Positions 25,974-35,590 are shown, numbered from the stretch's first letter. The stretch: DNA of 64,000 nucleotides from JAUILH01 sp964230215 (GCA_964230215.1 CAXRGQ010000011.1:124001-188000), one strand, 5' to 3'. Program-made: numbers and translations. The notes: generated by a model not told the origin, from the sequence alone.

Positions 25974-27071
25974 TTATACATTGAATCTAAAGTGCATGAT
26001 ATCGCCATCAGCAACCACATACTCCTTACCTTCTACTCCCATTTTACCTGCATCTTTTACGGCAGACTCAGAGCCTAGATTAACAAAATCATCGTACTTA
26101 ATAACTTCTGCACGAATGAAGCCTTTTTCAAAGTCTGTATGAATAACTCCAGCGGCTTGTGGTGCAGTCATACCATCAATTATGGTCCATGCACGCACTT
26201 CTTTTACACCAGCTGTAAAGTATGTCTTTAACTTAAGAAGCTTATAGGCTGCGCGAATCAATTTACTTACACCTGGTTCATCCAAACCTAGATCATCTAA
26301 GAACATTTGACGCTCTTCGTAGGATTCTAATTCTGAAATATCCGATTCGATGGCTGCACCAAGCACAATAACCTCTGCATTTTCATCTTTTACTGCTTCT
26401 TTAACAGCATCAACGTATTGATTCCCATCCTTAACAGACGCTTCATCTACGTTACACACATACAGTACAGGCTTTGATGTTAACAAGTGAAGGTCTTTAA
26501 AAAGATGCTTGTCTTTTTCATCTATTTCAACTGTTCTGGCAGAATTACCAGCTTCCAAAGCAGATTTGTACTGCTCTAGGTAGCCCATAGTCTTAACGGC
26601 CTCTTTATCTCCCGATTTAACTACTCTCGCCAACGAATGAATCTTCTTTTCAACTGTTTCAAGATCTTTTAATTGGAGCTCGATATCAATTACTTCCTTA
26701 TCTCTTACAGGATCTACACTTCCATCAACATGAACAATGTTTCCATCGTCAAAACACCTTAAGACATGAATGATAGCGTCTGTTTCTCGGATGTTTGCTA
26801 GGAACTGATTCCCCAAACCTTCTCCTTTACTAGCGCCTTTTACAAGACCTGCAATATCAACTATTTCAATGGTGGTTGGAATAACCTTTTCAGGCTTAAC
26901 AAGTTTTTCAAGCTCCTTTAATCGAGGATCAGGTACTGTTATAGTCCCTAAATTCGGTTCAATTGTACAAAAAGGAAAGTTTGCCGATTGTGCTTTTGCA
27001 TTCGACAAACAATTAAAGAGAGTAGATTTACCTACGTTGGGTAAACCAACAATTCCGCATTTAAGAGCCAT
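25974..27071 (-). CDS. ychF: ribosome-associated ATPase/GTPase YchF
   Basis: A universally conserved Obg-family P-loop protein (YchF/Ola1) that prefers ATP. Seen: G1 GLPNVGKST (8-16), NFPFCTIEPN, G3 DIAGLVKGASKGEGLGNQFL (about 72-91), NVDEAS in place of the usual NKxD specificity motif as in other YchF proteins, and the C-terminal TGS-like domain (TYFTAGVKEVRAWTI to DIMHFRFNV). 365 residues is the normal length. It is a single gene; 26 bp separate it from the T9SS gene upstream, so read-through is possible. Confidence 0.95.
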   Translation of the reverse strand: MALKCGIVGLPNVGKSTLFNCLSNAKAQSANFPFCTIEPNLGTITVPDPRLKELEKLVKPEKVIPTTIEIVDIAGLVKGASKGEGLGNQFLANIRETDAIIHVLRCFDDGNIVHVDGSVDPVRDKEVIDIELQLKDLETVEKKIHSLARVVKSGDKEAVKTMGYLEQYKSALEAGNSARTVEIDEKDKHLFKDLHLLTSKPVLYVCNVDEASVKDGNQYVDAVKEAVKDENAEVIVLGAAIESDISELESYEERQMFLDDLGLDEPGVSKLIRAAYKLLKLKTYFTAGVKEVRAWTIIDGMTAPQAAGVIHTDFEKGFIRAEVIKYDDFVNLGSESAVKDAGKMGVEGKEYVVADGDIMHFRFNV

Positions 27072-27097
27072 AACAAATTAATTAGGCTGCGAAAATA

Positions 27098-29560
27098 TTA
27101 GTATTTCCTGAAAATATTAACGGTTCCTTGAAATTTCTTTTCTTCCAAAGTAAATGGACGTGTTGCGTTTAACAAATAGTAATACGTTCCGTCCGTAAGC
27201 TCATTTCCATTCATATCTCTTCCGTCCCATGTATTATCATACTGTTCTGATTTGTATACCAATTGCCCCCAACGATTGTATACTTCTAAATTAGGGTCGA
27301 TATAAATTTCAATTCCCGTTACTTCAAACACATCATTCACACCATCGTTATTCGGTGTAAACACATTAGGCACTACAAGCACACAAGGGTCAGTTTCTAC
27401 TTCAGCACTTGCATTTACCGCGTTACATTGATTCTGAACAGCCACCATGTACATACCTTCAACAACAGCACCATAAGTAGAATTTGTAGCGCCTACAATC
27501 GGAACTCCATTTAAAAACCATTGATATGTTGAACTAGGGTTGGTTGCATCCATGGTATAGACATCTCCTTCACATATTAATGTGTCTAAAAGTGTTGCCT
27601 CAGGATCTGGTATAAAGTCAATAGCCACGTAAAGTGTGTCCTGGCATTGGTTATCAACATATGCAAATAAATACAATCCTGATTCAGTCACAGATATATT
27701 AGGATTGTCATTTGCAGCAGAAGGCGAAAAGCTTGCTACTCCAGCTCCATTAACTTCAAACCAAGTACCTCCTGCAAGAGAAGAAGTCCCTGTAACCTGG
27801 AACATGTTGTCACATGCAGAAGCATTAGGCATGATCTCGGCTCCTAATACAGTATGCACCATGATTGTTGTGTCATAATAGCACCCGAAATCATCTGTAA
27901 CAGCAAAAGTGTAAAAGTTGTCTCCAGTATCAGATGGTACCACAACAACTGCAGTATCTGTGTTTGTAATGATATCTGGATGTGATACCCAGTCTCCACT
28001 AACAATAGTTGGAGCGTAGGTTTCATTATTCGGATTTAAGTTAGGGTCAAATACAATGCCCCATTCGAATATATATCCATCATCAATACCTAAGTTATCT
28101 TGAACTGTAATTGTCCATGATCCGTTAATTGGGCATCCAGCGAATGCGCCAAATGTTTGCTCTGGTTCGTAATCACCTGCTGGAATGGAGTTACCGTTAG
28201 ACGGAGAAGGAGGATTCGTTACTGGCACTGTCGGATAACCTGTTGCCCACGCCCCACTTGGTGCACCATCATAAAAACAATACTCCCATCCTATTCCAGG
28301 ATTTCCAATGTTATTATCGAAGGCCTCTCCTAAGAAAGTTCCGCCACCATTAAATCCACCGGGTACTAGTTCTCCGCCACCCGAATAACTATTAAATATG
28401 GTTACAGTTGTTCCGTTTGGACATTCTAAAGTCATTTCTAAATCTCCTAAAAATGAGTGTTCCATAGTTACACACATGCTCACAATATCTGCTGCGCTTG
28501 AAATTTGTGTACCTATTGGGTAACCAGATATATTTACATCAGTTGTATATACTTGTCCAGATCCATCAGGTAAATAGGTTAATCCCGCATAACTTCCACC
28601 AATTATAATCGATGATTGTGTAGGATCTACCCCTGCTGTATCTTGAACACCAACTCCCCCAACTAAGCCAGTCGCAGAACCAAGACAAATCGTGTCTGAT
28701 AATGGCGCACATGATGCAAAGCTAGGCGTGGTAGATACCCTGATTTTCGCTATAATAATTTCGCTTTGTGGAAAGTGATCTGATGTTGTAAGCGTCACTA
28801 AATAGCCCTGTGCAGCACCAGGAACAAACCATACAGTATCTCCTTGAGCGGTAGTTCCATCACTGAACGCCCATTCATTGTCATGATTATTTTGTTGATC
28901 ATATCCTGTACCTGTTATAGCTGAATCATAGGGAAAAACGGGGGTGGCTACAAACATTATTGAGTCGCCCTGACATACATCTACATAACCTGTGTCAACT
29001 GGAGACATATCGTTACCACCAGCAATGTCCCCATTGATATAAGCTACCATGTGTGCCTCAAATGGCTGAGGAGGATTACCACATGTTACATTAGCATCCC
29101 AACCATCGCCTTCCACTGCGCCATCCGATACAAACACAACAGTGAGACATCCAGATGAATTGTTGGCAAATGACGCTTGAAAAGTTGCACCATTCGGGTG
29201 AGTTACACTATTAATTGCACCCAATAGTGGTGCTGAAGTATTTGGTCCATCGTACACATACACTGTATCCGAGCCATCAACGTCCCACATATACCCTGCA
29301 TTAGTTGCGAAGGCCAGAGATACTTTACTACCGTTTACCAAATCTGGACAAATCACAATAGTTTCATTTTCATTTGGCCCGTAAGGAGCTGTGTTATTAC
29401 CACTGTCGAAAAAGTTGGTAACGGAACCATTATTAAAGACAGAGCAATCGAGTGGGTTCGCTTGATCTTGATCAGGATCTGTAACTAATAAGCTCTGTGA
29501 AAATCCACCAAACGAAATTCCACCTAAAAACAAAGTCGCAAGTATTTTATACATTCTCAT
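27098..29560 (-). CDS. large secreted adhesin-like protein with T9SS type B (gliding motility-associated) C-terminal domain
   Basis: 820 residues: signal peptide (ending FSQ at about 22), a CUB-like domain (about 38-160; MWDVDGSDTVYVYDGPNTSAP), PKD-like segments, a P-domain-like region (about 340-500; SMCVTMEHSFLGDLEMTLECPNG and GCPINGSWTITVQDNLGIDDG), further Ig/PKD-like repeats, and a C-terminal CHU_C/type B domain (VVPNVFTPNNDGVNDVFEV, then VYNRWGQLVYKSEQYDNTWDG, GTYYYLL). Type B tails direct secretion through T9SS and retention at the cell surface. It is co-oriented with the small secreted protein gene 8 bp upstream. Confidence 0.88.
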   Translation of the reverse strand: MRMYKILATLFLGGISFGGFSQSLLVTDPDQDQANPLDCSVFNNGSVTNFFDSGNNTAPYGPNENETIVICPDLVNGSKVSLAFATNAGYMWDVDGSDTVYVYDGPNTSAPLLGAINSVTHPNGATFQASFANNSSGCLTVVFVSDGAVEGDGWDANVTCGNPPQPFEAHMVAYINGDIAGGNDMSPVDTGYVDVCQGDSIMFVATPVFPYDSAITGTGYDQQNNHDNEWAFSDGTTAQGDTVWFVPGAAQGYLVTLTTSDHFPQSEIIIAKIRVSTTPSFASCAPLSDTICLGSATGLVGGVGVQDTAGVDPTQSSIIIGGSYAGLTYLPDGSGQVYTTDVNISGYPIGTQISSAADIVSMCVTMEHSFLGDLEMTLECPNGTTVTIFNSYSGGGELVPGGFNGGGTFLGEAFDNNIGNPGIGWEYCFYDGAPSGAWATGYPTVPVTNPPSPSNGNSIPAGDYEPEQTFGAFAGCPINGSWTITVQDNLGIDDGYIFEWGIVFDPNLNPNNETYAPTIVSGDWVSHPDIITNTDTAVVVVPSDTGDNFYTFAVTDDFGCYYDTTIMVHTVLGAEIMPNASACDNMFQVTGTSSLAGGTWFEVNGAGVASFSPSAANDNPNISVTESGLYLFAYVDNQCQDTLYVAIDFIPDPEATLLDTLICEGDVYTMDATNPSSTYQWFLNGVPIVGATNSTYGAVVEGMYMVAVQNQCNAVNASAEVETDPCVLVVPNVFTPNNDGVNDVFEVTGIEIYIDPNLEVYNRWGQLVYKSEQYDNTWDGRDMNGNELTDGTYYYLLNATRPFTLEEKKFQGTVNIFRKY

Positions 29561-29568
29561 ACTATGTC

Positions 29569-29961
29569 CTATTTATTTATCAGTTGATTAATGTGATCAA
29601 TTGATCGAATCACAAGCATTTTCTCACCACCGTTCACTCTGAAGTATTGATAATCATTTTCCAATAGCTCGATATTATGTTGGTAGATATTAAAGTCGTC
29701 CATTTCTGCCTGAGTTAAAGTGATATCTGTATACCTTCCTTTACTCTGCTGGGCCTTTTGTTTCGGGAAATCCGTTATATACCAGCCATTTGACAATACC
29801 CTAACATGGAAATTGTATGCCTCTGGGTTGAAATTCTTCATTTTATCCAGGTCACTCTGGCTATACTTTGCCAAAAGCTTCTTGTCAACATCATTGCTCT
29901 TTTGCGCTACCGCTGTGGTAAAGCAAACAAATCCGAGCATTAAAATCATTACTATTTTCAT
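29569..29961 (-). CDS. small secreted protein of unknown function
   Basis: 130 residues with a signal peptide (MKIVMILMLGFVCFTTAVAQ). The mature part is Lys/Tyr-rich and mixed alpha/beta (LDKMKNFNPEAYNFHVRVLSNGWYITDFPK). I do not recognise a family. It lies 8 bp before the T9SS type B gene and is probably its operon partner. Confidence 0.72.
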   Translation of the reverse strand: MKIVMILMLGFVCFTTAVAQKSNDVDKKLLAKYSQSDLDKMKNFNPEAYNFHVRVLSNGWYITDFPKQKAQQSKGRYTDITLTQAEMDDFNIYQHNIELLENDYQYFRVNGGEKMLVIRSIDHINQLINK

Positions 29962-30074
29962 ATCAATACAAAAAATATCACACTATCAACCAATAAAGAT
30001 ACAAATTTTAACCCGTCCTCTTTTAACAGATTCAAAAGTTGTTAACAGTCATTCGCCACACTCTCTAATACCTT

Positions 30075-30082
30075 TATTTTTG
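30075..30082 (+). promoter_or_regulatory. candidate -7 box of the transketolase operon
   Basis: TATTTTTG, an exact TAnnTTTG match, 17 bp before the ATG at 30100. Only a poor -33 candidate (TTCG at 30052) is present. Confidence 0.35.
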
Positions 30083-30099
30083 AGGTAAAATGTAATAAT

Positions 30100-30945
30100 A
30101 TGGCCAATATAGACGAATTAAAATCAGTTTGTTCTCAAGTAAGACGTGATATTGTGAGAATGGTTGCAGGAGCAGCTAGTGGACACCCTGGAGGGTCTCT
30201 TGGATGTGTTGAATACTTTGTTGCTTTGTATTTCGATCAAATGAATCATAAGCCTGAGTCGTTTAATATGGATGGTAAAGGAGAAGACATCTTTTTCTTG
30301 TCAAATGGTCATATTAGCCCAGTTTGGTACAGTACATTGGCCAGAAGAGGTTATTTCCCAATAGCTGAATTAGAAAGCTTTAGAAAGCTTAATTCAAGAT
30401 TACAAGGTCATCCAGCAACAAAAGAGCATTTGGAAGGCATACGAATGGCATCTGGTTCATTAGGCCAAGGATTATCTGCTGCCATTGGTGCCGCCATTAC
30501 GAAGAAATTGAACAATGAGGACTCTATTGTCTATTGTTTGCATGGAGATGGTGAGATTCAAGAAGGTCAAATTTGGGAAGCTGCAATGTATGCTGGTTCG
30601 AATGGAATTGACAATTTAATTGCAACGATTGACTATAATGGCAAGCAAATTGATGGTAGTACGGATGAAGTGTTATCATTAGGCAACATAAAATCAAAAT
30701 GGGAAGCATTTAATTGGAAGGTCCTAGAAATGGACGGAAACGATATGGCAAGCGTTTTATCTGTTCTTTCTGAGGCACGTTCATTAACCGGCAACGGTAA
30801 GCCAATTATGATTGTGATGAAAACCGAAATGGGTCAAGGTGTTGACTACATGATGGGGACTCACAAATGGCATGGTGTAGCTCCTAATCAAGAGCAGCTG
30901 GCATTGGCTTTGGACCAGCTAGATGAAACCTTAGGGGATTATTAA
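30100..30945 (+). CDS. transketolase, N-terminal (thiamine diphosphate-binding) subunit
   Basis: The N-terminal half of transketolase as a separate 281-residue polypeptide, as is common in split enzymes. It binds thiamine diphosphate and Mg2+: GDGE start in CLHGDGEIQEGQIWEA (about 146-160) and the N of the motif in TIDYNGKQIDG. SGHPGGSLG (about 27-35) and GSLGQGLSAAIGAA are conserved. It acts in the pentose phosphate pathway with the C-terminal subunit at 32320. Unusually, a VWA gene lies between the two halves. Confidence 0.93.
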   Translation: MANIDELKSVCSQVRRDIVRMVAGAASGHPGGSLGCVEYFVALYFDQMNHKPESFNMDGKGEDIFFLSNGHISPVWYSTLARRGYFPIAELESFRKLNSRLQGHPATKEHLEGIRMASGSLGQGLSAAIGAAITKKLNNEDSIVYCLHGDGEIQEGQIWEAAMYAGSNGIDNLIATIDYNGKQIDGSTDEVLSLGNIKSKWEAFNWKVLEMDGNDMASVLSVLSEARSLTGNGKPIMIVMKTEMGQGVDYMMGTHKWHGVAPNQEQLALALDQLDETLGDY

Positions 30946-30949
30946 TAGA

Positions 30950-32323
30950 ATGAAGTATTTTCTTTCCATATCAATTCTAGTTCTTTCATTCTTTGTTTCG
31001 CTTGAAGTAAAAGCACAGCAAAAAGAATTGACTAGAATTCTATTCGTGTTTGATGCATCAAATTCGATGAATGGAACATGGGAAAGAAACTCAAAGATAT
31101 CCGTTGCAAGAAAAATATTGATTGAAGCGGTAGATAGCCTGAAAACGGTTGATAATCTTGAACTGGCACTACGTATTTACGGGCATCAGACGCAGATAAT
31201 CATGGGGCGTCCAGAAACACAAGATTGTAACGACACAAAACTGGAAGTGCCTTTTTCTAAATCCAGCCATGCAGACATTCAGAGTAAAATTAGAAGTGTT
31301 GTGCCGAAAGGGACTACTCCCATCGCCCTATCGCTTGAGAAAAGTGCTGGAGATTTTCCTGACAAAAAAGCGAATAACGTTATCATCCTCATTACAGATG
31401 GTATTGAAGCATGTGATGGCGATCCTTGTCGTATTGCTACAAAACTAAAAGCTAAGGAAATTGGAGTAAAACCTTTTGTTGTTGGGCTTGGCATGGACTT
31501 GAGCTATTTAGAAAAATTCAATTGTATCGGAACGGTATTTGACGCAACAAATGAGGGCGATTTTAGGTTGGCGATACAAAATGTGCTGAACTCGGCATTA
31601 AACAATACCACAGCCCAGATAAATCTGAACGACACATCAAAAAAGCCAAGTGAAACGAATGTAGCATTTACCTTATATGATCAAAAAGGGCGTGTGAAGT
31701 ATAACTACCAACACACAATGAATTACAGAGGAAATCCCGATACCTTATATCTAGATCCTGCCGTTAAGTACGACCTAACTGTTCACACTATTCCTGAGGT
31801 TAAGAAAGAAGATATCAGTTTAAAAGTAGGAGAGCACAATATTATTGAAGTGGATGCACCTCAAGGTCACCTAGAACTCAAAATGTCTGGCGTTAATGGC
31901 TACAGTATTTACAATGCCGTTATAAGACAGGATGGGAAAATGGAAACTATTCATGTTCAGAATTTCGGACAACGCTCAAAACTTATTTGTGGTAAATACG
32001 ACATTGAGGTATTGACTTTACCAAGATTGTATTTTGATGTGGACATTAAACAATCCAAGACTAGTTACATTCAGGTACCCCACCCTGGTAGCTTAGATTA
32101 TGAGTATCACAATTTACAACATGCTGCCATCTACTTAAAAGATGGTGATAAATTAACGTGGATTTATAATTTAGACCTTGAAAACAGGCATCAGCGGCTA
32201 GAGTTGTTGCCAGGAAAATACAGAGTCGTTTACCGCTCAGATCAAAGCTGGAAAACGAATTCAACCAAACAAAAAGACTTTACAATTTACTCGGAAGAAT
32301 CAACTAAAATCACACTTGAATGA
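30950..32323 (+). CDS. secreted VWA-domain protein inserted between the transketolase subunit genes
   Basis: 457 residues with a signal peptide (about 1-23, ending VKAQ) and an N-terminal von Willebrand factor A domain: MIDAS DASNS (DxSxS, about residues 33-37), the Thr of KGTTPIALSL and the Asp of ILITDGIEACDGD. The rest (about 210-457) is beta-rich and unrecognised. VWA domains bind protein partners through the metal ion. The start is 4 bp after transketolase-N and its stop overlaps transketolase-C by 4 bp (ATGA), so it is fully embedded in the operon. A secreted product in a cytosolic-enzyme operon is odd. Confidence 0.88.
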   Translation: MKYFLSISILVLSFFVSLEVKAQQKELTRILFVFDASNSMNGTWERNSKISVARKILIEAVDSLKTVDNLELALRIYGHQTQIIMGRPETQDCNDTKLEVPFSKSSHADIQSKIRSVVPKGTTPIALSLEKSAGDFPDKKANNVIILITDGIEACDGDPCRIATKLKAKEIGVKPFVVGLGMDLSYLEKFNCIGTVFDATNEGDFRLAIQNVLNSALNNTTAQINLNDTSKKPSETNVAFTLYDQKGRVKYNYQHTMNYRGNPDTLYLDPAVKYDLTVHTIPEVKKEDISLKVGEHNIIEVDAPQGHLELKMSGVNGYSIYNAVIRQDGKMETIHVQNFGQRSKLICGKYDIEVLTLPRLYFDVDIKQSKTSYIQVPHPGSLDYEYHNLQHAAIYLKDGDKLTWIYNLDLENRHQRLELLPGKYRVVYRSDQSWKTNSTKQKDFTIYSEESTKITLE

Positions 32324-33276
32324 TTAAGGACATAGAAGTACTTGAAGAAAAAGACACGCGCTCAGGATTTGGAGCTGGCTTGCATGAACTTGGAAAAGAA
32401 AATGAGAATGTAGTTGCCTTGTGTGCAGACCTTACAGGCTCTCTTAAGATGGATGCATTTAAAGAAGATTTTCCGGATAGGTTTTTTCAAGTAGGTATTG
32501 CAGAAGCTAATATGATTGGTATTGCTGCCGGAATGACAATTGGTGGTAAAATTCCGTTTACAGGTACTTTTGCTAACTTTTCTACAGGAAGGGTTTATGA
32601 CCAAATCAGACAATCTGTTGCTTACTCTGGTAAGAATGTTAAAATATGTGCTTCTCACGCAGGTCTTACCCTAGGTGAAGATGGTGCTACTCATCAGATT
32701 TTAGAAGATATTGGTTTGATGAAAATGCTGCCAGGAATGACAGTAATATGTCCCTGTGACTACAATCAAACTAAAGCAGCAACAAAGGCAATTGCAAAGT
32801 ATGATGGTCCCGTTTACCTGAGATTTGGTCGACCAAAAGTACCAAATTTCACTCCAGCAGATACTGAATTTGTTATTGGTAAAGCAGATGTGATTCAGGA
32901 AGGAACAGATGTAAGTATCATTGCAACAGGGCATTTGGTATGGAAAGCTATTGAAGCCGCTAAGATATTGTTAGAAAATGGTATCTCCGCAGACGTAATA
33001 AATATTCACACAATTAAACCTTTGGACGAAGAAGCGGTCTTAAGGTCTGTAAAGAAAACTAATTGTGTTGTTACCTGCGAGGAACATCAACGACATGGAG
33101 GATTAGGTGATAGTGTTGCTCAAGTTTTAAGCCGCTTCTACCCTGCTCCACAAGAATACGTAGCTGTTAACGACACATTTGGTGAAAGTGGACAACCAAG
33201 TGAATTAATGGCGAAATACGGAATTGATACTGAAAATATTATTGAAGCAGTAAACACCGTTATCGCTCGTAAGTAG
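32320..33276 (+). CDS. transketolase, C-terminal subunit
   Basis: 318 residues corresponding to the pyrimidine-binding and C-terminal domains of transketolase. Seen: FQVGIAEANMIGIAAGMTIGG with the catalytic Glu (about 67), TGTFANFSTGRVYDQIRQS, SHAGLTLGEDGATHQ, and the C-terminal domain with CEEHQRHGGLGDSVA. It combines with the N-terminal subunit encoded 1.4 kb upstream. It overlaps the VWA gene by 4 bp, and the sigma-factor gene starts 5 bp after its stop. Confidence 0.93.
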   Translation: MIKDIEVLEEKDTRSGFGAGLHELGKENENVVALCADLTGSLKMDAFKEDFPDRFFQVGIAEANMIGIAAGMTIGGKIPFTGTFANFSTGRVYDQIRQSVAYSGKNVKICASHAGLTLGEDGATHQILEDIGLMKMLPGMTVICPCDYNQTKAATKAIAKYDGPVYLRFGRPKVPNFTPADTEFVIGKADVIQEGTDVSIIATGHLVWKAIEAAKILLENGISADVINIHTIKPLDEEAVLRSVKKTNCVVTCEEHQRHGGLGDSVAQVLSRFYPAPQEYVAVNDTFGESGQPSELMAKYGIDTENIIEAVNTVIARK

Positions 33277-33281
33277 CGTGA

Positions 33282-33815
33282 ATGAACATACCTGAAGAAG
33301 ACATTTTAGAACACTTAAATTCGAAACAGCTAAATCAAGCGTTTGACTTGATAGTTGATCGGTTTAAAGAAGTTTTGTACTGGCATATTCGGCGCATGGT
33401 TATTGACCATGAGGATGCGAATGATGTAGTTCAGAATACATATATCAAGGTATGGAAGAATTTAGCAAGGTTTGAGGGTAACTCTAAGCTATATACCTGG
33501 CTATATAGAATTGCCACAAACGAATCTCTTAATCACATCCAGAGAAATAAGCGAAACCTTGCAGTGTCATTGGATAATTCTGTAATGCAGATTCACGGTG
33601 ACATGTCGGGGTTTAACGGAGATGAAATACAATTAAAATTACAACGTGCCATGCTTACCCTACCGGATGTGCAAAGGCAGGTTTTTATTATGAAGTATTT
33701 CGAAGATAAGAAGTATGAGGAAATGGCCGAAATCCTTGATAAAAGCGTGGGTGGGCTGAAGGCCTCCTATCATCATGCCGTTAAAAAAATTAAATCATAT
33801 TTAGAAAACGATTAA
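33282..33815 (+). CDS. RNA polymerase ECF-type sigma factor
   Basis: 177 residues. Sigma region 2 spans about 19-88 (FDLIVDRFKEVLYWHIRRM, DANDVVQNTYIKVWKNL, FEGNSKLYTWLYRIATNESL) and region 4 about 113-172 (LTLPDVQRQVFIMKYFEDKKYEEMAEIL, LKASYHHAVKKIKSYL). It starts 5 bp after transketolase-C, with a possible GTG four bases earlier in another frame. The next gene has the form of its membrane-bound regulator, and the following genes encode a Spy-like protein and an outer-membrane barrel, so the unit probably responds to envelope stress. Confidence 0.9.
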   Translation: MNIPEEDILEHLNSKQLNQAFDLIVDRFKEVLYWHIRRMVIDHEDANDVVQNTYIKVWKNLARFEGNSKLYTWLYRIATNESLNHIQRNKRNLAVSLDNSVMQIHGDMSGFNGDEIQLKLQRAMLTLPDVQRQVFIMKYFEDKKYEEMAEILDKSVGGLKASYHHAVKKIKSYLEND

Positions 33816-33846
33816 ACCATTTTGACTTTTAAATGTCTTAGAATAA

Positions 33847-34461
33847 ATGACAAACGATAATAAAGATATGAATCCATTAGAGCAAAATCAGCGTTTGCGC
33901 GATACCGCATTTAGCGTTCCGGATGATTATTTTGAATCGCTTGGGGCTGCTTTAAAAGAGATTAAACATGAAGAATCCTTAAACCTTTCTAAGGATACAC
34001 CGTTTTCAGCGCCCAATAATTACATTGATAATCTTGACTCTACACTGAAATCGATTCCAAGTAAACAAAACAGTTTTTCATGGACAAAAGCATCAGGAAT
34101 TGCAGCTGCTATTGCCATTTTGGTTTGTTTGATGCTGTTTAATGTAAACAATAAGTTTGATGATAATAATACGATAGCATCAACAACCATAAACAACACC
34201 AATACAGATAGTAACAACGGATTAGATGAAGAAGAACTTATACACAATTATTTAGCAGAAAACTATATCGATGAGCTATCAATTGATGAATTAATTAACG
34301 AATTAAGCTATCCGGTTGAAGATGAGAATGAGGATTCCAAAACCGAAGAAATTAAGTCGGAAACGGGACCATCTATCGACATAAGTGAAATAGACACAGA
34401 AGATATTGAGGAGTATCTAGATGAAAATTATGAGTTAGACGAACTAATAGAAAACTATTAA
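33847..34461 (+). CDS. putative anti-sigma factor or regulator, single-pass membrane protein with internal repeats
   Basis: 204 residues, no family recognised with certainty. The N-terminal cytoplasmic part has a repeated motif, FSVPDDYFESL (about 23-33) and FSAPNNYIDNL (about 53-63); then one TM segment (about 80-98); then a strongly acidic extracytoplasmic part that also repeats: HNYLAENYIDELSIDEL and EEYLDENYELDELIENY at the very end. The position directly after an ECF sigma gene and the one-TM layout suggest an anti-sigma factor, but no zinc-binding ZAS motif is visible. Confidence 0.65.
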   Translation: MTNDNKDMNPLEQNQRLRDTAFSVPDDYFESLGAALKEIKHEESLNLSKDTPFSAPNNYIDNLDSTLKSIPSKQNSFSWTKASGIAAAIAILVCLMLFNVNNKFDDNNTIASTTINNTNTDSNNGLDEEELIHNYLAENYIDELSIDELINELSYPVEDENEDSKTEEIKSETGPSIDISEIDTEDIEEYLDENYELDELIENY

Positions 34462-34462
34462 T

Positions 34463-34915
34463 ATGAAAACATTGAGATTATTACTGATTATAGCATTGCT
34501 AATTCCCGCTGTATCGCATGCACAGCGGGGTGAAAAACGTGATGAGATAAAGGCAATGCGTGCCGAATTTATTACAAGAGAAATTAAGCTTACACCAGAA
34601 CAAGCTGAGGTGTTTTGGCCAATTTACTATGCTCATGATGACAAGCATAAAGCTATCAGAAAGGAAATGCGCTCAATGCGACCAGATAAACCTGTAGATG
34701 AATTATCCGATGAAGAAGCCTTGGCACTTATCGATAAACGTATTGAAATAGATGAAAAACGTCTTAACATTGACAAAGAATTCATTGCGGAACTAAAGAA
34801 AATTCTTAATCCCCAACAGATCATTGGTTTGCACCATGCTGAGGAGAAGTTCAAGAAAGAATTGCTAAGAAAATTAAAAGGTCAGAACAGAGGTGAGCAT
34901 CCTCCAAGAAGATAA
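34463..34915 (+). CDS. Spy/CpxP-like periplasmic protein
   Basis: 150 residues: signal peptide (1-20, ending SHAQ), then an all-helical, highly charged mature region with LTPEQAEVFWPIYYAHDDKHKAIRKE, resembling the LTxxQ-type periplasmic proteins (Spy, CpxP) that act as chaperones or stress sensors. A Pro/Arg tail closes it. It begins 1 bp after the anti-sigma-like gene, consistent with a sigma-controlled stress unit. Confidence 0.75.
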   Translation: MKTLRLLLIIALLIPAVSHAQRGEKRDEIKAMRAEFITREIKLTPEQAEVFWPIYYAHDDKHKAIRKEMRSMRPDKPVDELSDEEALALIDKRIEIDEKRLNIDKEFIAELKKILNPQQIIGLHHAEEKFKKELLRKLKGQNRGEHPPRR

Positions 34916-34930
34916 TTGTATATTTGACAT

Positions 34931-35590
34931 ATGCGGTTCATAATTGTAATATGTTGTTTACTACTATTCTCTGGCCTTCGTAGCCAAGAAGACACCAGTA
35001 AAGTGATACTTCAACTTGGTACCGGATTGGGTATTTACAATGCAAATCATAGCTATAATTTGAATTCTGGATTGGGTGCGGCGGCACTTGAGAGTAATTT
35101 GTCTGGTCATTACATGATTAAACCTAGATTCAGTTTAGGTCTAAGCTTAGGAACTAAAGGCTACATTACTGAAGACAGAGAAAGAACTATTAGTGACTCT
35201 AGTTCGGTTGTGTCTTATAGTGTTGTTGGAATTACGGCTCAGCTGCACTCTCGTTACTATTGGACTTACAAACCAAGATTTCATTTTTATTCAGATATTG
35301 GCTATGGCTATTCACAGATAAACCTGAATGCTCAGGACCTGTCAACTTTTGAAAACGTCTATCTTGAATTAAGCGGATTCGCAACCAACTTGGGAATTGG
35401 TATAAATTGGTTCATTCTTAAACGCTGGGGTATAAACTGGGTATTGAATTATGCGAATCATCACCTTGTTTTTAGATATATGGAGGTTAATGGTGATTCA
35501 CGCGAACAACTGTACAATATTGAGACAGAAGAATCTAGACTAACGCATAGAGGATTAGAAACTAGATTGAGCTTGATTTTTAAAATCTAA
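34931..35590 (+). CDS. outer-membrane beta-barrel protein
   Basis: 219 residues with a signal peptide (about 1-18, ending RSQ) and alternating aromatic/polar strands (LSLGLSLGTKGYI, FHFYSDIGYGYSQINL, LGIGINWFILKRWGINWVLNY) that end in a terminal strand LSLIFKI, as in small OmpA/OmpX-like barrels. It is in line with the sigma-factor unit, and its last base is shared with the ATG of the aminotransferase (TAATG). Confidence 0.75.
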   Translation: MRFIIVICCLLLFSGLRSQEDTSKVILQLGTGLGIYNANHSYNLNSGLGAAALESNLSGHYMIKPRFSLGLSLGTKGYITEDRERTISDSSSVVSYSVVGITAQLHSRYYWTYKPRFHFYSDIGYGYSQINLNAQDLSTFENVYLELSGFATNLGIGINWFILKRWGINWVLNYANHHLVFRYMEVNGDSREQLYNIETEESRLTHRGLETRLSLIFKI

